Part shown: positions 54,526-64,000 of the stretch, in pieces
How positions within the stretch are numbered: position 1 is the stretch's first letter
Layout: each line of letters starts with the position of its first letter
NCBI GenBank assembly: GCA_033220425.1
Contig: CM065653.1
Location: forward strand, 2,480,001 to 2,544,000
Reading direction: 5' to 3'
Source: Lepraria neglecta
Taxonomy: Eukaryota > Ascomycota > Lecanoromycetes > Lecanorales > Stereocaulaceae
DNA: 64,000 bases
Translations under genes and position numbers: made by a program
Notes under the pieces: model-generated
What the model saw: the letters and a program-made list of their open reading frames with translations, nothing else
Told to the model about the DNA's origin: nothing
Databases searched by the model: none

Positions 54526-56016
54526 AGCGTATCAGCAGCTCTTCATGACAAATCATGCTCTATGGAAGCAAGCAAAGGCTAAACGAGGCTTTAGACATGC
54601 AAGCATGACGTGTCAAACGCTACGTTGACCTTGCAGAAGGGGATATTGTACGAAGTTCGCAGTTTGAAACCTCAAATTTGACAGTTGCACACAGGGTAGA
54701 GTGGGCAGAGCGCCGAGACGAGCGGAGAGTGGCTGGGATATCTCTCGCTTCAGTGTGAGATTTTTGGGAGCCCGGGCGTAGAAGAGCTAGAGCTGATCTG
54801 CAGCTAAACCCAAAAAAGCTTCGACATGGCTGTGCGAATGGTTTGTACGGAGTAGAATGTTCAAATTCGCGCAATTGGTCTGTGGCAGTAGAATGCGCGA
54901 CATAGGCGTAGAGTGTCAGAAGCAATGGCCGAAGCATACATACACGACATGTGGCATGCAAGTCTTGGAGAAAGAGGTACAGGACGGGCAAATGCGGAGG
55001 AAAGACGGGTGCAGATGCTTACCTGTGAGGATTTAGAAGAGCTTGCCTGAGGTACTCGGACGCTAGGTGAGGATTGATACCGTCGTGCTGCGCCGCCATG
55101 TTGATCAGATTGATGGGTCTGACCCAAGCTTCAGCTTCAACGTCAGTGTCAGCTTGAGGTGTCGTTGGTGTCCAAGTCGGAAGTAGGAGATAGATTGCGG
55201 GGCGGTGGGGGTTCTGGAGCGTCCTTTAGTAAAGATTCAGGGCCTCGGCCCACTCCGGGGAAACAAGCGGAACTTGAAGCGGCTTACAGCGGCCAAATCA
55301 AGGACACGGCAGAGCATTGTGCATACAGCAGAGCGAAGGCGCTTTTGGTCTCATGGCCAGGCGAGATTTAGAGATTTAAGCAGGGGCTACTCCTTCAAGG
55401 TCCCGTTACATCATTAGGAGCTGCCTCTCCCGCGTCCCAATGGAAAGTAACATTCGCCATTGGCGTCATGGACTTCCTCTTATCCTCTTTACCAGGCGGA
55501 GACCCTCCGGTTGGAAGCTGGCCCGTAAAGTTTCAACATCATCATCCCGCCGCGGGGTAATGTCTACTTAGCACTTTATCTTCCCGCATTCACTCGGTAA
55601 GTTGATGACGGCGGGATGGATATTGGAAGTGAGCAGGAATAGACGGTCAGGTAATTCAGCAAGTAGAGGGGAGACTTGATGGTCTCGAGGAAGGGAATTA
55701 GGGGTGTATGATTTTAGTATCTAATCAAAGCTCCATATAGTGGACCAAGATATAAAATTGATCATGGCTACGCAATGGAACGTTCGAGCTATAGAAGGGT
55801 CTCTCAGCCTTGGAATATAGTCAGCTAAAAAATTTGTGTTCTGGAGAATAGACTGGGGAAGGTTATGAAGTTAAGTTTCAGGACAAAACTTTGGGGAGGA
55901 CCGGCCAAATATTGAGCCGGAGCTGCTTGGGTTAAGACGCGCTACTTCATCGAGCTCACTTCACCGGCATCACGTTACTGCCACAGCGAATTGGGACAAC
56001 GTTTAACGTGGCAGCC
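54526..56016. other. Divergent promoter region between SCH9 and RSC7
   Basis: About 1.5 kb; the long upstream region of SCH9 may hold a long leader. Short frames at 54,620-55,420 have no conserved content. I see no RNA gene. Confidence 0.45.
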
Positions 56017-57771
56017 ATGGTTAGGAGATCTCGCGCACAGACTGCAGCTGCAGCTAAGAGTATGAGAACTCCCCATCCGCCCTTGACTCTATGCCTCATC
56101 AATCTCATCCGTATGGGAACTGATGGCTGACAAAATCAAAAAGGAAGCCCAACTCCTCAAAATCTTGATGGCTCCGATGAAGAGATGATGGATGGACTAC
56201 AGTCCGATCCTATAAGTCCTCAGCAGGACGGAAGTGAAGATGAAGCCGGAAACGAGGTAGACCAGGATGAGGATGACGATCGAGGTACACCCGCGGTCGA
56301 GTCAGAAGCGGGCTCTCATCCTTCAACGCCCGCTCCTGGACGCTTCTCAACGCTCCGAAAACGTCGAGCCGGACGACCACCCAGACGGGGATCGACGCGT
56401 AGGGATATGGCAGACGAGCCAGAATCGCGAGATACGGGGTCAGAGGCAGGTACCCCTAGGAAGAGGGGTGGCTGGCGTGGACGTGGCTTTGGGGGAGGGA
56501 GGTGGGGCAAGCCTAGGGGAGGACCTTCACACGTCACGCAAGTGCCACTGGACAAGGACGGCAATATGGCCGACGTCAAGAACGATGAGATACAGTTACC
56601 GCCAGATGAAGAAGGCGAGAAAAAGGTTGATGAGAATGGATATTTGAAAGGCGGCCGGGAATACCGAGTCAGAACATTCATCATTGAAGGCAAAGGTGAC
56701 CGATTGTACATGCTATCAACGGAACCGGCAAGATGCATTGGATTCCGCGACAGCTACTTGTTCTTCCAGAAACACAAGCTACTCCACAAGATTATTCTTG
56801 CTGAGGAGGCAAAGAAGGACTTGATCGAACGGAGTCTCATCCCTCACTCATATAAAGGACGTGCTATTGGTGTTGTGACTGCTCGTTCCGTCTTTCGAGA
56901 ATTCGGGGCGCGCATTGTTATCGGCGGAAAGAAGATCATCGATGACTATCAGGTGCAGGCAGCACGAGCTAATGGAGATGTTGAGGGGGAACTGGCCAAC
57001 CCGGAAGATAGAGTACCAGGCGGAGGGGAGGAGTATGACAGGAACAAATACGTGGCCTGGCATGGAGCAAGTGCTGTGTACCATACGGGTGCACCAAGCG
57101 CTCCAATTGTTAATGGAAAGGCAATGGACGGCAAAAAGCGTAGGGTCGTTGTTACTGGTGCCAATTGGATGTTCGAGCACGCCCGAGAAGCTAGGTGAGA
57201 TTCATAGAAGTCCGCTCACAAATCTCTCACTGACATTGCTAGCCGCTACAACTCCTCACTTGCCAACAATCGACGTCAAAATCTCAATGGTGTCTACGAT
57301 GTCCATACCAACGTAATGCAATATCCAAAGATCATGCAGCCCACTCATGCTCGTTGGGAGCATGTTCCGTCACCACCGCAAAAGTCACAAGCTCTTCAAA
57401 TCACTGCTGATGAGGCCGACGGAGACCTCAGTAGTGGCACAGCAGTACAGAATAATAGCCAGGATCAAGCCCACGATACCATATTTCCAGAAATTCCTCC
57501 AGTCTTCACGCGCAACTTCATGATTTCAGACACCTACTACACCACTCCTTCTACGTCGGTATTGGGATATCCAGGCCCAGACGAAGACGTTGTCGACGTT
57601 GGGCCCGGAGGCTTGACGCACGTGGCAGAAGATGTAGTGGCAGCATTACCCGAAGATTGCCGCAAGGCATTCATCGAAGCGCGAGCAGAGGAGAGCCGAT
57701 GGAAATCAAGTTGGGGCAGCGAAAAAGACGATGGAAATCGCAGTACTATTCGAATTACCTACAACGTATAA
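56017..57771 (+). CDS. NPL6: Chromatin remodelling subunit RSC7/NPL6 (SWP82 family)
   Basis: Three exons: 56017-56059, 56144-57194 and 57243-57771, with introns of 84 and 48 bp; 540 residues. The first exon (MVRRSRAQTAAAAK) is short and basic. An acidic region (DEDDDRG) and an Arg/Gly-rich stretch (GGWRGRGFGGGRWGKPRG) with AT-hook-like RRAGRPPRRG follow. The conserved RSC7/SWP82 domain reads YRVRTFIIEGKGDRLYMLSTEPARCIGFRDSYLFFQ, then IPHSYKGRAIGVVTARSVFREFGARIV and VVVTGANWMFEHAREASRYN. The tail has PPVFTRNFMISDTYYTTP. It belongs to the RSC or SWI/SNF remodeller that moves nucleosomes at promoters. Confidence 0.93.
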
Positions 57772-59523
57772 AGTAATGTCTGAACATGACATTTGTTATC
57801 TATGTGCCGCCGGCTATGACGAAGGAACTTTTAGAAGGACTTTAGGGGATCCACGGTGCTTTAGGCTGCAAAAATATGCAGGCTAGCGGTTGGAGACGGA
57901 GTTTTTATTCTAGGCTGCACTCGGGGTGAGAAAAGCCACCTCGAATTGTCACATTGTGCGTGGCCGAATGCTGTTCATGGTAAAGCGCCAACAAAAGGAT
58001 GTAATTTCGGATATATACTACTGGTGCCTATTGTTGCACATTAAAGACTAAAACTCGTTTTTATGGCTTTCAAGACGCTTTTCCTTCTACACGAGGTGTA
58101 CCCTGTGGGAGCTAGCCGAAAAAATTCAAAGAAACGCTAAGTCAAATGTGACAATACCTTACTTTCATCCTCTCGTGCGTGAGTCCTAGTGGTTTAGACC
58201 AAATATTACTCCGTTGCCTCCGGACCTACAAGAAGGCGGCCGAGGCATGCTCAAAAGGCTTCCGTTTTGGGTCGAGACACGAATCAACTGTGACACATTA
58301 TTGCCTCTGTTGCCACTCGTAGAGCCTACATCCAAGATGGCAAGAAGTCGCCCTCATAGATCTTTTGCAATTAGTAAGAACGGGCCGTAGCAAGAATTCG
58401 CGCAAAGCGAAATTTATCGCCGAAAATTATTAGGGGCTAGTAGTTAGGGGCCCTTCCGTCCGCGAATCCCCTTGAACAGGCATCGAATACCGCACACCAA
58501 AGCGTCATCTTTTTTCCTCTTTCCTTTTTCCTCGTCCCTAAACACACATCATCTTCTCCTACTAATTGTCCTCTACCCTCCTCCTCCTTCCTCCTCATAC
58601 CCAAAACGCCGAACCTCTCCAACAAATCCCAGAGCGGGTACACCGACTCCTCCCCATGGAGTAATATTGCGCTCATTTCCCCATCTCGAAATCTTAAGCC
58701 AATCCGAAACAGCCGAGTGACACGACAATCAAACCTCATCGTGTCCTCTACATCACACCGTTCTGCGATCTGCTCAACCTCTTCATCGCAGTCTCGGGAA
58801 TTGGATTTGGTACTTATTCTTGAAAGGGTGAAGATCAGACGGCATCCAGCATTGTCAGATTCATCCCCAGCGGGCCATCGGCAACTTGAAGCATCAAAGA
58901 AAAGTCGGGTTTCAGCAGCTGTTATACCCACTCCTCTGGCCGCCTTGATATCCTCTGCCTGCTACCATCGCGCGGCTTCTTCCCCCAACAATCACGCGCC
59001 CATGGCTTTGGAAACATAGAATCTTCACGATACCCTCCTTTCTTCACCTCCGCACAACATCCACCACCACCACCTCCACCATCGACACATTAACTTGTAG
59101 CTCCTTGGTCACCCTCACCACCAACCTGCTAAAAGCGGAGCGGCATCACTGCACGTGGCCGCATCGATAAGCACACAACAAGAAGACACCTTTTAATACC
59201 TGTTCTTTTCTCTTCACAACATCTTCCAGTCTTAGCGATCCTGTACTTTCAGCGTAACGACCCTTCTTACAACACAACCATCAGCAACGACCACCAAACC
59301 ACATATCCTAAATCCTTCAAAACACAAACAGCCCATGATATCAGACGATCATCTTGGAGCCTAGAGTCACACTCTTACCTCGCCGAGCTTAGCTTCTGCT
59401 GGGCGGCAGCGGCAAGCTTGGGCAAGCGGAGGTGAGCGACATCAGAACATCAGGCACGCGCTCGCCAGTACTTACACCTTCATAGCTCTGCTCGCGGCTT
59501 CGCTTGCGGTCCGTCATCACATC
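57772..59523. other. Intergenic region and long pyrimidine-rich leader of the next gene
   Basis: The last kilobase has C/T-rich tracts and repeated CACCA words and probably forms a long leader for the CLG1-type cyclin. A 164-codon minus-strand frame at 58,437-58,931 is open over this tract but looks like a by-product of its composition. Confidence 0.5.
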
Positions 59524-60975
59524 ATGCCTTCCTTCTACTCCAGCACTCTTCCTTCGCAGATGCCTCTGACCCCTCCCGACTACTATGATTCATTTTCTAG
59601 CAGTGACCGTGGGGTCAGCCAGCTTCCTGGCTTACGGTTGGGAGGTCATAATGCCCAGGCATCCACTTACGAGAACGGGAGACCCGAAGGACGTGATTTC
59701 TTGCCCCAGTACTCGCAATATACACTTGCTCCACCTCAACGATCCGCCTACGCTCAGGACAATGCTCGCCACGCACCCATAAGCTATCCTTCATCATCTC
59801 AAAGCTCTGCAAACCCGTATGGCATGGCAAGCGCTCCCTTGCTACCCCCAATCAGGATTCCGGACCGTTCTCTGGACGATTACCAGCAGCAGGTGCGACA
59901 GAAGCGTGCTCCTACTGCGACCCAGTCTAAAGAGGAGAAAGCGATGGGTGGCGTTGCGGCCCACTTGGATTACGAGATGGAAGACATGGTCGACTTCGTG
60001 TCTCAAACGGCACAGGGAATGTATGACATCTATGCTTCCAAAATCTGTCTTGCAGATATTGATATGACTCGAAGTGTCGTCAAATCGAAGGCGTCTGTGC
60101 ACCCGGAGTTTCGCAAATATGTCTCTCAGGTCCTGTCCTCCACTCGTTTGCCCAGCTCTACTATCCTGCTTGGACTCTACTACCTTGCCCAGCGGATGAC
60201 CCTATTATCGGCAAACGGAACATTTAACTATGGCACCGGCCAAGTGTACCGCATGCTCACCATTGCACTCCTGCTTGGCTCCAAATTCTTGGACGACAAT
60301 ACCTTCCAAAATCGCTCTTGGTCAGAGGTCAGCAACATTCCCGTCGGCGAGATTAATACCCTCGAGGTTGAATGGCTCGTGGCCATCGACTGGAATATGC
60401 ACATCGATCTCAAGGATCCGGAAGGATTCCAACGCTGGCAACGGCAATGGAAGGCATCTCAAGCCAGTATGCGCGATCAGTCCCTAGTGCAGTCACTAAA
60501 GCAGACTCACCTCACCGGTGGTAATGTGCAAAGACAACGATCTGTACACCAACGCTTATCGCCAATCAATCGCCTGATGCCTCTATACACTGGAGCGTCC
60601 ATGGATACTGCTTTCAAGAGCCGTCCGAATTCGCAATGGGCCACACCTCGCTATGATCCATGGCAAGGAACAAGCGCTCGTTCGGAGTATTCACCTCCAT
60701 CGGCACCCGAGACGGGACCTAACACTCCTGAGTGGTATGGTACCCACAGCGGACTTGGGTTTGGCCAGGCGCCGCAGCAAGTGTACCCAGCAATGAAGAT
60801 ACCTCCTCCACTGCAGGTGCTAGGTTCCAACGCTCCACAATCTGGGTTTTCTACACCATACGGCCAGCAGTATCCCTCTTACGGCCACGGCAACACCTGC
60901 GGCTGCGCTTACTGTATGCCTTACCATGACCGTTATCTTATGGCGGGCTATGGGGCTCAGTCCGTCGTCGGTTAG
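59524..60975 (+). CDS. CLG1: PCL/Pho80-type cyclin, CLG1-like
   Basis: A single exon of 483 residues from ATG 59524 (MPSFYSSTLPSQMPLTPPDYYDSF). The N-terminus is disordered and rich in Ser, Pro, Gln and Tyr. The cyclin box starts near MEDMVDFVSQTAQGMYDIY and continues with FRKYVSQVLSSTRLPSSTILLGLYYLAQRM, YRMLTIALLLGSKFLDDNTFQNRSWSEV and INTLEVEWLVAIDWNMHI, which is the Pho80-type order. The C-terminus is Pro/Gly/Tyr-rich and ends with a CGCAYC cluster, common in filamentous CLG1 proteins. Such cyclins pair with Pho85-family kinases in polarity and nutrient responses. The long leader suggests translational control, but nothing here proves it. Confidence 0.9.
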   Translation: MPSFYSSTLPSQMPLTPPDYYDSFSSSDRGVSQLPGLRLGGHNAQASTYENGRPEGRDFLPQYSQYTLAPPQRSAYAQDNARHAPISYPSSSQSSANPYGMASAPLLPPIRIPDRSLDDYQQQVRQKRAPTATQSKEEKAMGGVAAHLDYEMEDMVDFVSQTAQGMYDIYASKICLADIDMTRSVVKSKASVHPEFRKYVSQVLSSTRLPSSTILLGLYYLAQRMTLLSANGTFNYGTGQVYRMLTIALLLGSKFLDDNTFQNRSWSEVSNIPVGEINTLEVEWLVAIDWNMHIDLKDPEGFQRWQRQWKASQASMRDQSLVQSLKQTHLTGGNVQRQRSVHQRLSPINRLMPLYTGASMDTAFKSRPNSQWATPRYDPWQGTSARSEYSPPSAPETGPNTPEWYGTHSGLGFGQAPQQVYPAMKIPPPLQVLGSNAPQSGFSTPYGQQYPSYGHGNTCGCAYCMPYHDRYLMAGYGAQSVVG

Positions 60976-62159
60976 AACTGTCGGACAACACCACCAAGGG
61001 GCTCCCACACAGCTCCAACCTAACATGGATGGAATTCCTCAGTTACTTGACTACCTTCAACTTCTCACAGGCGCCATTAGAGTCTTCGAGTTATCTTTTA
61101 TTTTCGCTCCTACGATTCATCCTCGACGACTGCAGCAAGCGTATCCTCCTCCTTTCGAGTGGCAGAGAGCCCGAGTTCCACCGCAGAAGAGATGGCCCCT
61201 GGCTCGCTAGCTCGGTCCAATTACAACACATAATTTCAATACAATAAAAGGAAAACGGTTCGGCGTCCTCTTTTAGGGAATATTTTAACGGCCTCACATT
61301 CTTGTTCATACCACTCGGACTTCCCTTCGCAGGATCATGAATCTTCTTCATGTTCTAGCCGGCGCTCTAATAGACTTCTTACGGCGTTCACACATCCCGG
61401 ATTTTTTTACACGCAGACTACACGGCGTTTTCTTGGCGGCCAGCTTCTTTATCTTTGTCGAAGAGCAGGATTCTCCAATCAAGAGTACTCCATGACATTA
61501 CTCGCATGCATTGGCTACGCTCGCTAGATTATACCGCTCGCTTATGATGATAGGGAAAAGGCAAAAATGGGCTTTACATCGGATCAGGATTTTTTTTTTC
61601 TACGGCATGGCATTCGTTAGAGCCGGAGTGAGCTCAGGCTTACAACATGATACCCTCTCTTTTCTTGGCTACTGAGCATATTGTAGCCACAAAAATGTAC
61701 TCAGGGCCTTTGGGTGGTGGAACAGCCTATGTTTCCAAGGATTAGGCAAAATCAAGTGGAGGGTAGTAGGACAGACAGACAGACTACGTTTCACAGATTT
61801 TAGATTATGAGAGATTTGTGCTGTCCCATATCACTGTACTGCAAGCTTGATAAAAACGTGACGCTTTAATGTGAGAGCCCTGGGGAGAGAATATCCCTCA
61901 ACGCTTGACCAGAGCCATTTGCAAGCCCGTTCCTATCAGGTAGGTCTTGAGGTCTTGAGCTTCTATGCCAATGGACTTGCTCAAATGTCGAGCTGTGGGA
62001 CTGATCCTCTGCTCAATGTTGTACAATTTTCGCTTGCTATGCTATACACAGATTTCTCTATCCTCTATCAGGACCGTTCAAGATTAGTACCATGCTAAGA
62101 ACAGATTTCTCTACCCTCAGCAATTTTCCTCCAAACCCATTGCTTTGGCCATGCTGCCT
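60976..62159. other. Convergent intergenic region
   Basis: 3' flanks of the CLG1-type gene (+) and RPT5 (-). AT-rich parts near 61,590-61,900 hold no frame or repeat I can support. Confidence 0.45.
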
Positions 62160-63736
62160 TTATGCGTAGAAGTTGACCGTATCCTGTGAAGTATGTCAGT
62201 TAGATGTCACATGCAAATACAAATAGGAATCCTTACCTTCTTCTTCGCCTGCACCTCAGCAATAGCATCAACATAATGCTCATGCCCAATCTTGACCATC
62301 CCCTTCCTCAAAGCAATCATGCCGGCCTCAACACACACAGCCTTCAACTGCGCTCCTCCAAACTCATCCGTACTCCTAGCCAATTCAGGCCAGTTCACCG
62401 CATCATCCACCGTCATCTTCCTGCTGTGGATCTTCAAGATCTGTGCTCGTGCTTCTTCATTCGGTAATGGGAATTCGATCTTGCGATCTAACCGCCCTGA
62501 TCTCAAAAGCGCTGGGTCGAGAACATCAACACGGTTGGTAGCAGCGAGAACCTTGACCCGATCATCGGAGGCGAAACCGTCAAGTTGGTTGAGCAACTCC
62601 AACATCGTTCGCTGAACTTCTCTATCTCCGCTCTTCTCGCTGTCGAAGCGCTTGGTACCGACGGCGTCAAGCTCATCGATGAAGATGATAGAGGGTGCTT
62701 TCTCTTTGGCAAGGGCGAAGCAGTCGCGAACCAGCTTGGCTCCGTCACCGATGAACATTTGGACTAGTTGTGGGCCTGCGAGTTTGAGGAAGGTGGCATC
62801 GGTTTGGGCGGCGCAGGCTCGAGCGAGGAGGGTTTTGCCTGTGCCGGGTGGGCCGTACATGAGTGCTCCTGTAGAGAGGCATTAGTACATGGGTGATGGG
62901 GACCCAGGGGAGAGAGAAGGGGCGGGTACCTTTGGGAGCTTTGATGCCAATCTTCTTGAAGCGCTCTGCTTCTTTCATAGGCCAGACTACCGCTTCCACA
63001 AGTTCCTCAATCTGTTTGTCTAAACCACCCACGTCTGTGTACTTCTCTGTAGGCTTCTCATCGACCTCCATGGCCTTGACTCTGCTGTCATATTCGGCTG
63101 GTAATGTGTCGAGCACAAGATATGAATCCTTGTTTACACCGATCAGGTCGCCAGGCTTGAGAGCGGTATGATCAACTAGACCGATGAGAGGTAGGAAGAT
63201 GGTCTGGCGTGTGGATGTTTTGATGACGGCGGATTTGCCTATGCGTGTTGCGTCGAGATCGATGTTGGCGCCTTCTTCGGCTGCTTCTTTCTCGACATCG
63301 AGATCGAGCAGCTCTACGACGTTGCCGACGAGGTATGGGAGTTGTCTGTGAATACATATCAACATAATAGATTCCACGACACTTTGTAGATAGCGAAAGC
63401 CCACCTATTATTCTCAATCTTCTCTAAATTATCCTTTATCTTCTCCTTCATCGCAGCTTGCTCATGTGTCAAGCGTTGATACTCGCTCTTCATAATCCTC
63501 ATATCGTTCTCCAGCAGCCGCCGCCTCGTGACGATATCTCTTGTGCTTGAATGTAAGATCTCAGGGTCGAATATGTCTTCCTCCTTGTCTTCTTCTTTCT
63601 TATCGCCATCAGCGTCCTTCATCTCAGCATCGCCGTTTAGATCTGGCTTCTTGCCGTCCTTGTCACCTTCATCCTTCTTCTTGTCCTCTTCCTTGCCCTC
63701 TCTCTCCATGTCATCGAGATCTTCGAGCGTAGACAT
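62160..63736 (-). CDS. RPT5: 26S proteasome regulatory ATPase Rpt5 (subunit 6A)
   Basis: Four exons: 63736-63405, 63345-62930, 62868-62237 and a last one of only 24 bp, 62183-62160; introns of 59, 61 and 53 bp; 467 residues. The start [14 protein letters not shown] was chosen over an upstream in-frame ATG at 63778. An acidic/Lys-rich N-terminus and a coiled coil ([24 protein letters not shown]) precede the OB fold. The AAA domain has Walker A GPPGTGKT near residue 255, Walker [12 protein letters not shown], and the second region of homology [22 protein letters not shown]. The tiny last exon supplies DTVNFYA, ending in the HbYX motif (F-Y-A) that docks into the 20S alpha ring. Without that exon the frame would run to an unrelated tail. 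Confidence 0.96.
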
Positions 63737-63748
63737 GGTAGCGTTGAG

Positions 63749-63757
63749 GGTGGCAAA
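63749..63757 (+). promoter_or_regulatory. PACE-like word GGTGGCAAA
   Basis: An exact match to the Saccharomyces proteasome control element read by Rpn4, 13 bp before the RPT5 start codon. The position is closer to the ATG than usual, and a chance match of 9 bp cannot be excluded. Confidence 0.3.
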
Positions 63758-63908
63758 GGAGCGTAGTATCTGAGGCAAAGGATAGAGCTGGAGAATGAGG
63801 GATGATGTTGATATCTTTGTAGACTGGAAGGTGAAGCTATGAGAGTTGTAAATATTAGCTTACGGAACTTCACCGTCGCCTAGCCGCGGTGTGTCCGTAT
63901 TAACTTGG

Positions 63909-63952
63909 TATCCACCCTACGGCGAAGCGCCAGCTTCGCCGTAGTGTGGATA
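63909..63952. repeat. Inverted repeat, 20-bp arms and 4-bp loop
   Basis: Arms TATCCACCCTACGGCGAAGC and GCTTCGCCGTAGTGTGGATA pair with one mismatch around GCCA. It may be a fold-back or MITE end or a cruciform; the window edge prevents a full view. Confidence 0.85.
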
Positions 63953-64000
63953 TGGCCACGCATGAATCTAAATTTCAATCCGCGTATTATAAACAATTAG

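Larger units (their letters stand above)
63737..64000. other. RPT5 promoter edge with a strong hairpin
   Basis: Contains a yeast-type PACE word near the RPT5 start and an almost perfect 20-bp inverted repeat at 63,909-63,952, both listed separately. The window ends here. Confidence 0.5.

Noticed and set aside
58437-58931. A 164-codon minus-strand frame upstream of the CLG1-type cyclin
   Set aside because: It is antisense to a pyrimidine-rich leader and its Glu/Lys-rich part mirrors that tract. No family resemblance and no introns.

Overview
The window is nuclear DNA of a filamentous ascomycete (Pezizomycotina; Leotiomycetes is possible but I cannot fix the class). The reasons are short introns of about 48-84 bp with GTRNGT-like donors and CTNAC/CTAAT branch sites, compact genes on both strands, and fungal-only families: a BIM1-like copper protein, a SAT4/rhodopsin-type membrane protein, a BtgC glucanase, DUF1765, a cysteine-domain GPI cell-wall protein, RSC7/NPL6, SCH9 and an NLR of the hydrolase-NB-ARC-TPR type. 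I rebuilt exon structures by hand for almost every gene; in nearly all of them the reading phase closes exactly.

Layout. 0-10 kb is the accessory end: a BIM1-like GPI protein (-), a decayed rhodopsin-type membrane protein (-), a large NLR-like gene (+) with one in-frame nonsense codon, a stretch with two small coding-like fragments, a TA-rich relic, and an SRR1-domain gene (+). 10.7-22.1 kb holds the GH17 glucanase btgC (-), a 1531-residue disordered protein, possibly a Seg1-type eisosome scaffold (-), an epoxide hydrolase (+) and a NAPE-PLD-like metallo-beta-lactamase (-). At 22.39-23.78 kb a Tc1/mariner-type transposon with perfect 64-bp terminal inverted repeats sits in the divergent promoter between the NAPE-PLD-like gene and BCS1 (+). 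25.5-27.1 kb carries a tandem pair of tRNA-like Pol III units and a small reading frame broken by two TAG codons. 27.8-35.2 kb has a conserved one-helix membrane protein and a GPI cell-wall protein with in-frame minisatellites.

35.9-63.7 kb is a dense housekeeping and regulatory block: DUF1765 (-), aquaglyceroporin (-), ATP synthase subunit h (-), TFIIB (+), a P-TEFb-type cyclin (-), a zinc deaminase-like gene (+), an F-box protein (+), SCH9 kinase (-), RSC7/NPL6 (+), a CLG1-type cyclin (+) and proteasome RPT5 (-).

There is no operon or biosynthetic cluster. Shared divergent promoters occur at 18.7-19.4, 22.1-23.9, 43.06-43.57, 46.6-46.95 and 54.5-56.0 kb. The observations most worth following are the nonsense-interrupted NLR with near-identical TPR units, the tRNA-like pair with large anticodon-loop insertions, the transposon in a shared promoter with an unexpected 5-bp flanking repeat, and the decay signatures (CAA/CAG to TAA/TAG) in both the transposon and single-copy genes.
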